Assembly: GCA_041658605.1 (NCBI GenBank)
Contig: JBAZZU010000006.1
Coordinates: 1-64,000, forward strand
DNA: 64,000 nucleotides
Direction of reading: 5' to 3'
DNA from: JBAZWE01 sp041658605
GTDB lineage: Bacteria; Actinomycetota; Thermoleophilia; BMS3ABIN01
In this document: piece by piece, positions 23,885 to 32,007 of the stretch
Layout of the letters: every line of letters begins with the position of its first letter
How positions within the stretch are numbered: position 1 is the stretch's first letter
Translations under genes and position numbers: made by a program
The notes under the pieces: generated by a model
What the model saw: the letters and a program-made list of their open reading frames with translations, nothing else
The model's database searches: none
What the model was told of the DNA's origin: nothing

Positions 23885-25645
23885 TTAGTAATGGACAGAT
23901 ACTCTCATGCCGACACCGACGGCCTGGAATACCCAGGCGGCTGCTCCCATCGGCAGGTTCACGCACCCGTGTGATACGGCGCGGCCGAAATTGTTATGCC
24001 AGTTCGCGCCATGGATCGAATAGGACCCTGTGAACCATAGTACATATGGCACCGCGGGAGCATAGTAAGGTTCGGCGGCTCCCGGCGCGCTCCGCATGTC
24101 CGCGGCTATCTGTTTGGAATATACGAAGTACTGTCCCGTCGGCGTTTCGTAGCCCGGCTTGCCACTTGATACCAGCGTTGAATATATGGGTTGATTAGTC
24201 TGGGAGAAACGCCGTTCTTCATATTCATATACGACTACCCCGATGACTGTCAGTGTCTGGCTGGAGAGGTTGATGTCAACCCACTGGACACCCATATTGA
24301 AGAATCTTGGTATGAAGTTACTGGCGCCGACGACCTTGGATGATGACCAGTTCCAGTTGCCGCGGCCATTCGTCCAGGCGAGGCGCGTATCGAAGCTGAT
24401 GCCGGCGGGATCGAAAACCCACAGTCCGGCGGTAGAGCTGCCGTAGTCGTAGAGTATTCCCATCTCTGTCTTGCCGTCGTTGTTGAAATCACCGGGCGTG
24501 AGCTTTGACGATGCCCAGTTCCAGTTGCCGCGGCCGTTTGCCCAGGCCTGACGTGGATTAAAACCGGTGCCCGCGGCTTCGAAGACCCAAAGGCCCGAAG
24601 TCGAGTTGCCGTAATCGTAAAGGATGCCAACGTCCGAATTTCCATCGCCATTGAAATCGCCTGCGGCTATCTTGGAACAGGACCAGTCCCAGTTGCCGCG
24701 GCCGTTGGTCCAGGCGAGGCGCTGGTTGAAACCGGTTCCGGCTGCCTCGAAAACCCAGAGGCCGGCGGTTGTGTTGCCGTAGTCGTACAGGATGCCGACA
24801 TCATCGTTTCCGTCGGCGTTGAAATCTCCCGTGGCTATCTTCGACGATGCCCAGTCCCAGTTGCCGCGGCCGTTGGCCCAGGCGAGGCGAGGGCTGAAAC
24901 CGGTGCCGGCCGCCTCGAAGACCCAGAGGCCGGAGGTGGAATTTCCGTAGTCGTAAAGGATGCCGATATCCGTCTTTCCATCACCGTTGAAGTCACCCGA
25001 GGACATCTTTGACGAAGCCCAGTCCCAGTTGCCGCGTCCGTTGGTCCAGGCGAGGCGAGGGCTGAAACCGGTGCCGGCCGCCTCGAAGACCCAGAGACCG
25101 GAGGTAGAGTTTCCGTAGTCATAAAGGATGCCCATGTCCGTCCTGCCGTCGGCATTGAAATCACCGGGGGCCATCTTTGTCCTGGACCAGTCCCAGTTAC
25201 CGGCGCCGTTGGTCCATGCCATGCGGGATGTGAAGCCTGACCCTGACGGATCGAATATCCAAAGCCCTGACGTTGTATTGCCGTAATCATAAAGCACACC
25301 GACCTCGGCCATGCTGTCAGCATTCGTGTCAATGCTCTCTGTGGTGGAAGGCGCGGTTGCGATAACTGGAACATCACCGGTCTCAGGCGCATAGGTGTCG
25401 GAGGCGGCGCTGCTTTCTTCTTCCGTCGGATCACCGGCGGCAGCAGGTTCGATGGGTACAGTTTGTGCGGTTACTGCTTGCGTGAGATGGGTGCTCACAC
25501 CTGCCTTTTCGGCGGCGAGGCCGTCTTCGCCGTATACGGCGCCGGCCGCATTGGCTTTCGCGGAAAAAATACCTGAGACCATGCCTGAGAGAATCAGGCC
25601 ACAGACAACCAGCATCACAAACGGCTTACACGGATTTCTTTTCAT
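23885..25645 (-). CDS. Secreted L,D-transpeptidase with six FG-GAP/VCBS-like repeats
   Basis: A 586-residue exported protein. In the 599-residue open frame, the signal peptide ends near residue 46 (KANAAGA). A Thr/Glu/Ala-rich linker follows, then six tandem repeats of exactly 56 residues (LYDYG at 131, 187, 243, 299, 355 and 411). Each carries a calcium-type loop such as DFNGDGKTDIG and a GNWDWASSK end. A YkuD domain closes the protein, with the catalytic SHGCVNLP (Cys574) and SIHGANW (His558). YkuD enzymes make 3-3 peptidoglycan cross-links or attach proteins to the wall; the repeats probably form a beta-propeller-like binding module. ATG at 25645 has GGAAG 4 nt upstream and is preferred to 25684. 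Confidence 0.92.
   Translation of the reverse strand: MKRNPCKPFVMLVVCGLILSGMVSGIFSAKANAAGAVYGEDGLAAEKAGVSTHLTQAVTAQTVPIEPAAAGDPTEEESSAASDTYAPETGDVPVIATAPSTTESIDTNADSMAEVGVLYDYGNTTSGLWIFDPSGSGFTSRMAWTNGAGNWDWSRTKMAPGDFNADGRTDMGILYDYGNSTSGLWVFEAAGTGFSPRLAWTNGRGNWDWASSKMSSGDFNGDGKTDIGILYDYGNSTSGLWVFEAAGTGFSPRLAWANGRGNWDWASSKIATGDFNADGNDDVGILYDYGNTTAGLWVFEAAGTGFNQRLAWTNGRGNWDWSCSKIAAGDFNGDGNSDVGILYDYGNSTSGLWVFEAAGTGFNPRQAWANGRGNWNWASSKLTPGDFNNDGKTEMGILYDYGSSTAGLWVFDPAGISFDTRLAWTNGRGNWNWSSSKVVGASNFIPRFFNMGVQWVDINLSSQTLTVIGVVVYEYEERRFSQTNQPIYSTLVSSGKPGYETPTGQYFVYSKQIAADMRSAPGAAEPYYAPAVPYVLWFTGSYSIHGANWHNNFGRAVSHGCVNLPMGAAAWVFQAVGVGMRVSVHY
24317..25309 (-). repeat. Six tandem 168-bp coding repeats
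   Basis: Within the L,D-transpeptidase gene, six in-frame 168-bp units follow each other without gaps. Units 2 and 3 are almost identical in protein sequence, which indicates recent duplication; the first and last units are the most divergent. These are protein-coding repeats and not a CRISPR array. Confidence 0.95.
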
Positions 25646-25783
25646 TTTCTTCCTATCTGAAATCGATTTATGGCGGGGCTGCATGAAGGCGTTACCTGTA
25701 AAACCAGAAATGTATTCTATAAACAGTCAGGCATTGATTCAATAATCAGGCTGTAATCCCTGCATGACCCGGGGTTCTGACCA

Positions 25784-26317
25784 TCAATGTGCTGCTTCCT
25801 CGCCGGGTATGATCCGGGCAAGCATCTGCAGGGCCGCGGTTACAGACGCCCGGCGGACTTCGTCGCGGGCTCCCTGAAAGTTAAAAGCCATCACCTCGTC
25901 TGCAGTTTCTGAAGATACGCCTATATAGACGAGTCCAACCGGCTTTTCGGCGGTCCCGCCATCGGGGCCGGCTATCCCGGTTATGCCGATGCCGTATCCG
26001 GCGCCGAGGGCCTCCCTGGCGCCTTTCGCCATCTGTCGCGCTACAGACTCTGATACGGCGCCCTCTTCGTCGAGGGTATCCTGTTTTACCCCGAGGAGTG
26101 CGGTTTTCACCGAGTTATCATATGCTACGACTCCGCCAAGGAAGAATCGGGAGGCGCCGCTGACGCCGGTAATGGTCTCGCTGAGCATACCGCCAGTGCA
26201 CGATTCGGCGACAGCCAGGGTCTCTCCACGATGCGACAGCCTGCCAGCGACGACCTCGACGATCGCCTTTCCGTCGGAGTACGTAGATCCTGTAGACGTG
26301 ACGGCGATCTTCTTCAT
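25784..26317 (-). CDS. pncC: CinA C-terminal domain family, nicotinamide-nucleotide amidohydrolase
   Basis: A 177-residue stand-alone CinA C-terminal domain (PncC). The signature is VAESCTGGMLSETIT, then SRFFLGGVVAYDNSVK, and GIAGPDGGTAEKPVGLVYIG. PncC deamidates NMN to nicotinic acid mononucleotide in NAD recycling. The N-terminal molybdopterin-like CinA domain is absent. The gene is 4 bp behind pgsA and close to recA, the classical pgsA-cinA-recA order; here the L,D-transpeptidase, wrbA, kinase and toxin-antitoxin genes lie between pncC and recA. Confidence 0.93.
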   Translation of the reverse strand: MKKIAVTSTGSTYSDGKAIVEVVAGRLSHRGETLAVAESCTGGMLSETITGVSGASRFFLGGVVAYDNSVKTALLGVKQDTLDEEGAVSESVARQMAKGAREALGAGYGIGITGIAGPDGGTAEKPVGLVYIGVSSETADEVMAFNFQGARDEVRRASVTAALQMLARIIPGEEAAH

Positions 26318-26321
26318 CGTC

Positions 26322-26963
26322 TCATGCCTGCTCCGGAGCCTTAACCCAGTAGCGTGCTTTCCGAAAATAATCGATCCCCGAGATAACGGTCAGGAGCGCG
26401 GCGATGTAGATAAGGTACCAGCTCAACGGCCTGTCGAGAATATATCCACGCTGGGGCAGTATCAGGGCTATGACCGCGATGACCTGGCTGACGGTCTTGA
26501 TCTTTCCGAGCGAACTGGCCGGGATCACCACCCTCTCGGCAGCGGCTACTAGCCTCAAGCCCGTGACCGCGAACTCCCTTGCGATGATCACCATCGCTAT
26601 CCAGGCCGAGATGCGTCCGAGTGACAGCAGTGAGATGAGCGCGGCGGAAATGAGGAGCTTGTCCGCAAGGGGGTCCAGGAACTGCCCGAGGACCGTCACG
26701 GCGTTGCGTGAACGGGCGACATAGCCGTCCAGCGTGTCGGTGAGCGCCGCTATGACGAATATGCCGGCGGCAATCGAAGCGCTGAGCCAGGACGGGATGA
26801 TGTCGAGCCCCAGCATGAAAACCATGAACACGGGGATGAGCAGGATACGGAAGATGGTAAGGCCGTTGGCGAGATTTACCGGAATCCGCCACCGCGTCCG
26901 ATCCCCGGCGTCAGATGAAGCAGCTGGCTGTGCTTTGCTCACCTGCCGCTCCCCGTCCGTCAT
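26322..26963 (-). CDS. pgsA: CDP-diacylglycerol-glycerol-3-phosphate 3-phosphatidyltransferase
   Basis: Membrane enzyme for phosphatidylglycerol-phosphate synthesis. The CDP-alcohol transferase motif is seen in DTLDGYVARSRNAVT...GQFLDPLADKLL. The NLANGLTIFRILLIPVF entry and about five hydrophobic helices are typical. Length 213 includes a polar N-terminal extension of about 27 residues. The start overlaps the RodZ-like stop by 1 nt (TAATG), and pncC follows after 4 bp, so the three are one operon. Confidence 0.92.
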   Translation of the reverse strand: MTDGERQVSKAQPAASSDAGDRTRWRIPVNLANGLTIFRILLIPVFMVFMLGLDIIPSWLSASIAAGIFVIAALTDTLDGYVARSRNAVTVLGQFLDPLADKLLISAALISLLSLGRISAWIAMVIIAREFAVTGLRLVAAAERVVIPASSLGKIKTVSQVIAVIALILPQRGYILDRPLSWYLIYIAALLTVISGIDYFRKARYWVKAPEQA

Positions 26964-27739
26964 TATCCGCCCAGTTTTTTTAGACCGGTGACAGTGATCT
27001 CGTAATCCGCCGGCGCCTCGGTCAGAGGTGGCTGGGGTTGCCCGTTGATCGTAATTTCAAGATCGGCGTTACCGACCGTCAGTTTCAGGCGCGTCTCTGA
27101 GCCGATGACCGCACTGTTCAGACTCTGGATTTCCCCCGCCTCAAAAACATGTGGTTCTATCAAAGGCGTATTGTCGCCTGCCTTGACCAGCTCGACCCAG
27201 ACGGAATCCGTTGCCTTGATGGAAACGCTCTCAAGCGCTCCGGGACGAGTCTGGGTCTGGACGGTCGCTGCCGGCGCCGGGCTTGTGGCTGACGCCGTCT
27301 GCGTCGGCGACGTGGTCGCTGATTCGGTGGATGTCGGTGCCAGGGTGGCCGGTTCGGTGCCCTTGTTCCCCCAGCCCATGTAAGACAGGACAGCTATGAT
27401 CGCCACTGCAAGGATGGCGACGATGATATAGTTGGCGGGACGCTTGCGGGGGGCTTCAGTATTGGCTGTCTTTGGCGGCTGGATGAGGTGTTCACGATGA
27501 TCGCCGCTGCCGAAGCGTTCATTGAACTCATCGATAAGCAGCTGATAATCGAGATCGAGGTATTCTGCGTAAGTCCTCAAAAAGCCTTTGACGTACGTCC
27601 CGGCCGGGAGAACATCGAAATCCTCGTTCTCCATCGCCTGGATGTATTTTACCCTGATCTTTGTATCCTCTTCCGCCTGCTGTAGCGAGATATCCCTGCG
27701 CACGCGGGCATCCCGCAAAGTGGTGCCGATCTCAAACAT
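26963..27739 (-). CDS. RodZ-like helix-turn-helix membrane protein
   Basis: A 258-residue protein with an N-terminal HTH_25 domain (IGTTLRDARVRRDISLQQAEEDTKIRVKYIQAMENEDF...LPAGTYVKGFLRTYAEYLDLD). One membrane helix follows at about 107-126, then a Thr/Ser/Ala/Pro-rich linker, then a DUF4115-type beta domain (VWVELVKAGDNTPLIEPHVFEAGE). RodZ links MreB to the membrane in rod-shaped cells; actinobacterial relatives lacking MreB also occur, so a cell-shape role is a likely but unproven assignment. It leads the pgsA-pncC operon and is divergent from the hyp operon. Confidence 0.85.
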   Translation of the reverse strand: MFEIGTTLRDARVRRDISLQQAEEDTKIRVKYIQAMENEDFDVLPAGTYVKGFLRTYAEYLDLDYQLLIDEFNERFGSGDHREHLIQPPKTANTEAPRKRPANYIIVAILAVAIIAVLSYMGWGNKGTEPATLAPTSTESATTSPTQTASATSPAPAATVQTQTRPGALESVSIKATDSVWVELVKAGDNTPLIEPHVFEAGEIQSLNSAVIGSETRLKLTVGNADLEITINGQPQPPLTEAPADYEITVTGLKKLGG

Positions 27740-27974
27740 ATATCCCCAAGCTTATGATTTTGCCGCGGCATAAATGCTGATTTTCAGCCACGACTTCGGA
27801 TTAACCGTAATATTTTATCAGCAAACTGTCTGAATGATGTCCGGATTATCAGAATCTAACACTTGATACGCAATGATACAATTTTTGCCAGCCTGACAGC
27901 GTCAGCATGACTGCCGGAAAAATGGGCATCCTGCAGCCCCGTTAAAGCGGCCTTCGTTTGCGTATTTACCTTCA

Positions 27975-28002
27975 TTGACAAAAAAACGCCAGCTGATAAT
28001 AT
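27975..28002 (+). promoter_or_regulatory. Promoter of the hyp operon leader
   Basis: TTGACA (27975-27980) and TAATAT (27997-28002), spaced by 16 bp. Predicted start is near 28009, just before the structured leader. The first hyp gene starts 265 bp further on. Confidence 0.6.
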
Positions 28003-28008
28003 CTTCTG

Positions 28009-28133
28009 CGAGCCTGCCCGGGAAAGACAGACTGCTTTCTCTTGGGGGGAATATGGGTGATTGCAGTCTTTCCGGTGGGGTCAGCCGGAGAATAGCAGCG
28101 ACAGGGCCGGCGTTGATCAAGCGTCGGCTTTTT
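28009..28133 (+). ncRNA. Structured leader ending in a terminator, upstream of hypA (riboswitch-like)
   Basis: The leader opens with a long bulged stem: 28021-28025 with 28069-28073, and GACTGC 28030-28035 with GCAGTC 28063-28068, around a G-rich 27-nt loop. A competing hairpin can form from TTTCCGG (28069-28075) with CCGGAGA (28085-28091). A 7-9-bp terminator stem (28106-28112 with 28122-28128) and five T residues follow. Mutually exclusive stems before a terminator are the layout of a riboswitch or attenuator. It matches no class I know; TPP, cobalamin, Moco and NiCo consensus features are absent. Confidence 0.55.
28106..28133 (+). terminator. Intrinsic terminator inside the hyp leader
   Basis: Stem GCCGGCG/CGTCGGC with one G-T pair, extended by weaker pairs in the loop, then TTTTTCTG. 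It lies 147 bp before the hypA start, so it can stop transcription ahead of the operon. Confidence 0.7.
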
Positions 28134-28274
28134 CTGTTTGAAGCGCATGCCCTGCATGGCCTTTGCTTGGTTTGCGGAACATTCATAGCGTTCATGCGGC
28201 CGGAAAAGCGTTTAAAACAACATGCCGAAGGGCAGCCTTTTGAGCACACCGATGATTGAAACGGACCTGGATTC

Positions 28275-28616
28275 TTGCACGAATACGCGATAACAGAAAG
28301 CATCATCGAGATAGTCCTGTCAGAAGCTGCCCAGGCAGGCGCGGGATGTGTCGATGAAATCAGGGTCGTGATCGGTGAACTGTCGAGCTTCTCCGACAGT
28401 TCCATCGAGTTTTATTTCGAGGAGCTTTCACGCGGTACCACGGCCGAAGGCGCCCGCCTGGTTTTTGAAAAAATCGAAGCCAGCGCGGAATGCTGCGCCT
28501 GTGGTTACGGCTTCAGGCCGCGTAGCGCCTTTTATGCATGTCCTGAGTGCGGATCGCGGCTGTTCGAGCTGAAGCAGGGACAGGAGATGTACGTCGACAG
28601 CATTGAAGTGAAATGA
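28275..28616 (+). CDS. hypA: Hydrogenase maturation nickel metallochaperone HypA
   Basis: A 113-residue nickel chaperone for [NiFe]-hydrogenase assembly. It begins MHEYAITES, with His2 as nickel ligand, and has a zinc site from C73/C76 (CCAC) and C89/C92 (CPEC). The start codon is TTG at 28275, forced by the conserved N-terminus; the ribosome-binding site is weak. It opens a six-gene operon hypA-hypB-hypF-hypC-hypD-hypE. Confidence 0.95.
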   Translation: MHEYAITESIIEIVLSEAAQAGAGCVDEIRVVIGELSSFSDSSIEFYFEELSRGTTAEGARLVFEKIEASAECCACGYGFRPRSAFYACPECGSRLFELKQGQEMYVDSIEVK

Positions 28617-28682
28617 TCGAACGTGAAAGGCCAATATCAATTCAAGAAGAGCTGAAGCCGGAATCCCGGGAAGGATAGCCGC

Positions 28683-29351
28683 ATGAAGATCGAAGTCAAA
28701 AAGAACATACTCGCACGCAATGACACGGCCGCAGCTGAAAACCGTGAGCGCCTTGCCAGGCAAGGCGTGTGCATGATCAACCTGATGGCTTCGCCGGGAG
28801 CGGGCAAGACCAGCGTTATCATGAAGGTTATCGAAAACCTCCCTGACAGGTACGCGATGGCCGTGATCGAAGGGGACATCGCTTCCGAGATTGATTCGCT
28901 GGCTATCGAAGCCCTGAATATCCCGGCGCTGCAGATCAACACAGGCGGCTCCTGTCATCTGACGGCTTTGATGATAAGTTCGGCGCTCGACCATCTCGAT
29001 CTGGACTCGCTGGACCTGGTTATCGTTGAGAATGTCGGAAACCTCGTCTGCCCGGCGGAGTTCGACCTGGGAGAAACCGGACGCGTGATGATCGCCAGCA
29101 TTACGGAGGGTCATGACAAGCCTCACAAGTATCCCACCATCTTCAGGGAAGTCGACGCGATCCTGGTGAACAAGACCGACCTGCTTCCTTACTGTGATTT
29201 CGATATGGCCAGCTTTCGCCAGGTGGTCGAGGAGCTTAACCCGGACGGCGCCGTCATCGAGCTGTCCTGCAAGGACGGTTGCGGCACCGACGACTGGTGC
29301 GGCTGGATCGAAACAGCAATAAACGGAAGCAAGACCAGGTTGTCGTCCTGA
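28683..29351 (+). CDS. hypB: Hydrogenase maturation GTPase HypB
   Basis: GTPase that powers nickel insertion together with HypA. The P-loop is MASPGAGKTS (residues 35-44), the base-recognition motif is NKTD, and the interface metal site is in GGSCHLTALM. The N-terminal CxxCGC nickel motif and the histidine-rich stretch found in some HypB proteins are absent, so it lacks the storage function. Length 222. ATG at 28683 has GGAAGG about 9 nt ahead. Confidence 0.95.
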   Translation: MKIEVKKNILARNDTAAAENRERLARQGVCMINLMASPGAGKTSVIMKVIENLPDRYAMAVIEGDIASEIDSLAIEALNIPALQINTGGSCHLTALMISSALDHLDLDSLDLVIVENVGNLVCPAEFDLGETGRVMIASITEGHDKPHKYPTIFREVDAILVNKTDLLPYCDFDMASFRQVVEELNPDGAVIELSCKDGCGTDDWCGWIETAINGSKTRLSS

Positions 29352-29385
29352 CATCTCGAACCAGAGCCAAGGCCCGGGAGTAAAC

Positions 29386-31758
29386 ATGCCCGATCTGCAT
29401 GACGGAATATCCCGCTCGACGAGAACCGTGATCCTTGTAAAGGGCGTCGTCCAGGGTGTCGGCTTCAGGCCGTTCGTATACCAGGCGGCTTTGGCGAAAA
29501 AACTGAATGGGCACGTGGTCAATACCGCTTCGGGCGTGGAGATAGACGTCGAGGGCCCCGCAGCCGAAATCGACGCCCTGATCGAAGAGATCCGCGCCGG
29601 CGCTCCCCCGCTTTCCCACATTATCGATATCGAGACAATCGCGATGGAACCCTCGGGATGCTCGGGCTTCAGAATCGGCGATTCGGTCGCCGGTCGCGAA
29701 GGCCATCAACTTGTGAGCCCTGATACCTGCACCTGTGATGACTGCATGGCGGAACTGCTAAATCCCAGTGACAGGCGTTACCGTTATCCATTTATCAACT
29801 GTACGAATTGTGGTCCAAGGTTCACGATTATCGAGGAACTGCCGTACGACCGCCACTCGACTACCATGAACAGGTTTGTCATGTGTCCGGAATGCCAGGC
29901 TGAGTATGAAGATCCCGCTGACCGCCGTTTTCACGCCGAACCCAACGCCTGTCCGCAATGCGGTCCCCAGCTCTGGCTCACCGACTCGAATGGCAATACG
30001 CTACCCGCTGAGGATGCGATCACGGCCGCGGCATCGGCGCTTAGGGCGGGAAAGATAATCGCACTCAAGGGGCTGGGTGGATTTCAGCTTGCCTGCCTGG
30101 CGACGAGCGAAGAAACCGTGGAGCGCCTGCGGCTGCGCAAGCGACGTCCCCACAAACCATTCGCGCTCATGACTGTTTCCGCCGCCGAGGCTTCGCTTCG
30201 CTGTCATGTCAGCCCGGAAGAGAGGGAACTCCTGGAGTCGGCGCAGCGGCCGGTCGTATTACTGCGCCGTCTAGGCAACAGTGATATCGCACAGGCTGTA
30301 GCTCCACGACTCGATCACCTGGGTATCATGCTCCCCTGCACCCCGATGCACTTTCTGCTGCTGGATGAGGTTCAGACGCCGCTGGTCATGACGAGCGGCA
30401 ACCTCTCAGAGGAGCCCATCTGCCGCACGAGTTTTGAAGCAATGGCAAAGCTGTCAGGAATCGCCGACCTGTTCCTCATGCATGACCGGCAGATCAAATC
30501 GACATATGACGACAGTGTCATGATGGTGGAAAACAGCCGGCCGGTGATGCTGCGCCGCGCGCGCGGCTATGCCCCTCTGCCGGTAAAGCTGCCCGTTCCT
30601 CCGAATAATGATGACGTAGTGGTATCCGGGAATGAAACATGTTCGGTCTTCGCCGCCGGAGCCGAACTGAAAAATACTTTCTGCCTGACCCGTGGGAACG
30701 ACGCTTTTCTTTCCCAGCACATGGGCGACCTGGAGAACGTCGAAACACTGCTGCACTACGAACGCACGGAATCCCTTTATGAGAACCTGTTCAACATCAA
30801 GCCGGATACTTTCGTCTGCGACAGCCATCCTGATTATCTTTCGACGGCCTATTGCATGGAACGGCAACCGTCACCCCTCAAAGTCCAGCATCACAAGGCG
30901 CATCTGGCTTCATGTCTGGCTGAGAACAATGAAACCTCAGATGTCGTCGGCGTCATACTTGACGGCATGGGCTTCGGAGACGACGGCTCGATATGGGGCG
31001 GAGAATTCTTCACCGGCGGGCTGGAAAGCGGTTTTGAGCGGGCGGCGCATCTCGAGCAGATGCCGCTCCTGGGCGGCGACGCGGCCGTACGCGAGCCCTG
31101 GCGCACAGCGCTTGCGGCCACATGGAAACACGCGCCCGGGAAGCTGGCGTTTGCAGCTGACGTACTGGAGATACCCGGACGCAAGCGCGGCCTGCTGCAG
31201 CGTCAGCTAGAAGCCAGGCTGAATTGCCCCATGACCTCCAGCTGTGGACGCCTGTTTGACGCCATCGGCGCGCTGGTGCTGCGCCGCTTCAACGTCAGCT
31301 ATGAAGCCCAGGCTGCGATCGAGCTGGAGGCTCTAGCTTGGAGTTCTGACCTGCTTTCGAATATTACCCCTTCCGATGGCGCACTGGCTCCCGAACCCTA
31401 TCGCTTCGAGCTTAACAGTGACGCTGAACCCTGGATATTGTCTCCGGCCTCAGTTGTCAACGAGGTCATTAATGATATAGAGAAGGAAACTGATCCGGCG
31501 CTGATAGCTGTCCGCTTTCACCTGGGCCTGTCAGAAGCTATAGTACGAACGAGTATTTCAATCGCCGAAAAACATGGCCTGGAAAAGATAGCTCTCAGTG
31601 GCGGGGTCTTTCAGAACCGCCTTTTGTTGAGAATGGTGACTGAAGGCCTATCCCTTGAAGGCAGGGAAGTCATAAGCCATCATCATGTACCGCCCAATGA
31701 CGGCGGAATCGCCCTGGGCCAGGCCGCTCTGGCCCTGTTCAATACAAGGAGCAGATAG
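29386..31758 (+). CDS. hypF: Carbamoyltransferase HypF
   Basis: Makes the thiocarboxamide used for the CN ligands of the hydrogenase iron, from carbamoyl phosphate and ATP. Domains in order: an acylphosphatase-like domain (VKGVVQGVGFRPFVY, residues 19-32), and two zinc fingers with CxxC pairs at 117/120, 139/142, 167/170 and 189/192. A YrdC-like domain follows (about 205-385; RLRKRRPHKPFALM), then a Kae1-like C-terminal domain (HHKAHLAS, GVILDGMGFGDDGSIWGGEF, ALSGGVFQNRLLL). At 790 residues it is full length. It stands 34 bp after hypB and 3 bp before hypC. Confidence 0.97.
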   Translation: MPDLHDGISRSTRTVILVKGVVQGVGFRPFVYQAALAKKLNGHVVNTASGVEIDVEGPAAEIDALIEEIRAGAPPLSHIIDIETIAMEPSGCSGFRIGDSVAGREGHQLVSPDTCTCDDCMAELLNPSDRRYRYPFINCTNCGPRFTIIEELPYDRHSTTMNRFVMCPECQAEYEDPADRRFHAEPNACPQCGPQLWLTDSNGNTLPAEDAITAAASALRAGKIIALKGLGGFQLACLATSEETVERLRLRKRRPHKPFALMTVSAAEASLRCHVSPEERELLESAQRPVVLLRRLGNSDIAQAVAPRLDHLGIMLPCTPMHFLLLDEVQTPLVMTSGNLSEEPICRTSFEAMAKLSGIADLFLMHDRQIKSTYDDSVMMVENSRPVMLRRARGYAPLPVKLPVPPNNDDVVVSGNETCSVFAAGAELKNTFCLTRGNDAFLSQHMGDLENVETLLHYERTESLYENLFNIKPDTFVCDSHPDYLSTAYCMERQPSPLKVQHHKAHLASCLAENNETSDVVGVILDGMGFGDDGSIWGGEFFTGGLESGFERAAHLEQMPLLGGDAAVREPWRTALAATWKHAPGKLAFAADVLEIPGRKRGLLQRQLEARLNCPMTSSCGRLFDAIGALVLRRFNVSYEAQAAIELEALAWSSDLLSNITPSDGALAPEPYRFELNSDAEPWILSPASVVNEVINDIEKETDPALIAVRFHLGLSEAIVRTSISIAEKHGLEKIALSGGVFQNRLLLRMVTEGLSLEGREVISHHHVPPNDGGIALGQAALALFNTRSR

Positions 31759-31761
31759 TCC

Positions 31762-32007
31762 ATGTGTCTTGCGGTGCCCGCAAAAATAGTTGAAATTGAA
31801 GGCCAGCTTGTTACGGTCGAGGTCGGCGGCCTGACGCGGCAGGCCTCTATCGTCCTGCTTCCCGACGCATCCCTCGGCGACTACGTACTGATACACGCGG
31901 GGTTCGCCATTTCCAGAATCGATGAGAAAGAAGCGCTGGAGACGCTGCATCTGTTCGAGCAGCTTGGAAACGGCGATTACGGCAGCATTTCCGGCCCGCA
32001 GGATTAA
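31762..32007 (+). CDS. hypC: Hydrogenase maturation chaperone HypC
   Basis: An 81-residue chaperone that carries the Fe(CN)2CO unit with HypD and delivers it to the large subunit. It starts MCLAVPAKIVEIEG, with the essential Cys2; the DYVLIHAGFAISRID segment is typical. AGGAG lies 10 nt ahead, inside the end of hypF. The stop codon directly abuts the hypD start region. Confidence 0.96.
   Translation: MCLAVPAKIVEIEGQLVTVEVGGLTRQASIVLLPDASLGDYVLIHAGFAISRIDEKEALETLHLFEQLGNGDYGSISGPQD

Larger units (their letters stand above)
27740..28274. promoter_or_regulatory. Divergent control region between rodZ-like gene and hyp operon
   Basis: A 535-bp gap without a credible ORF. It holds the promoter and structured leader of the hyp operon (27975-28133, listed separately) and presumably the minus-strand promoter of the RodZ-like gene. 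For the latter, TTGCGT followed 16 bp later by TGATAAT is only a weak candidate. The 140 bp between the leader terminator and hypA show no further clear signal. Confidence 0.5.

Noticed and set aside
24317..25309. Regular 168-bp direct repeats that could suggest a repeat array or CRISPR
   Set aside because: They are in-frame protein repeats of 56 residues without unique spacers, inside an intact coding sequence.
26341..26892. Second minus-strand ORF overlapping pgsA in another frame
   Set aside because: pgsA has the full catalytic motif and membrane profile in its own frame; the alternative frame is His/Arg-rich shadow translation.
28063..28105. Weak resemblance of the hyp leader to TPP (AGAATAGCAGCGA) or B12-box text
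   Set aside because: The defining TPP CUGA-GA and CUGAUC segments and the cobalamin core are missing; the similarity is limited to a few bases.
27975..28259. 94-residue plus-strand ORF ahead of hypA
   Set aside because: It starts inside the -35 element of the hyp promoter and runs through the hairpins and terminator of the leader; its composition is not protein-like.
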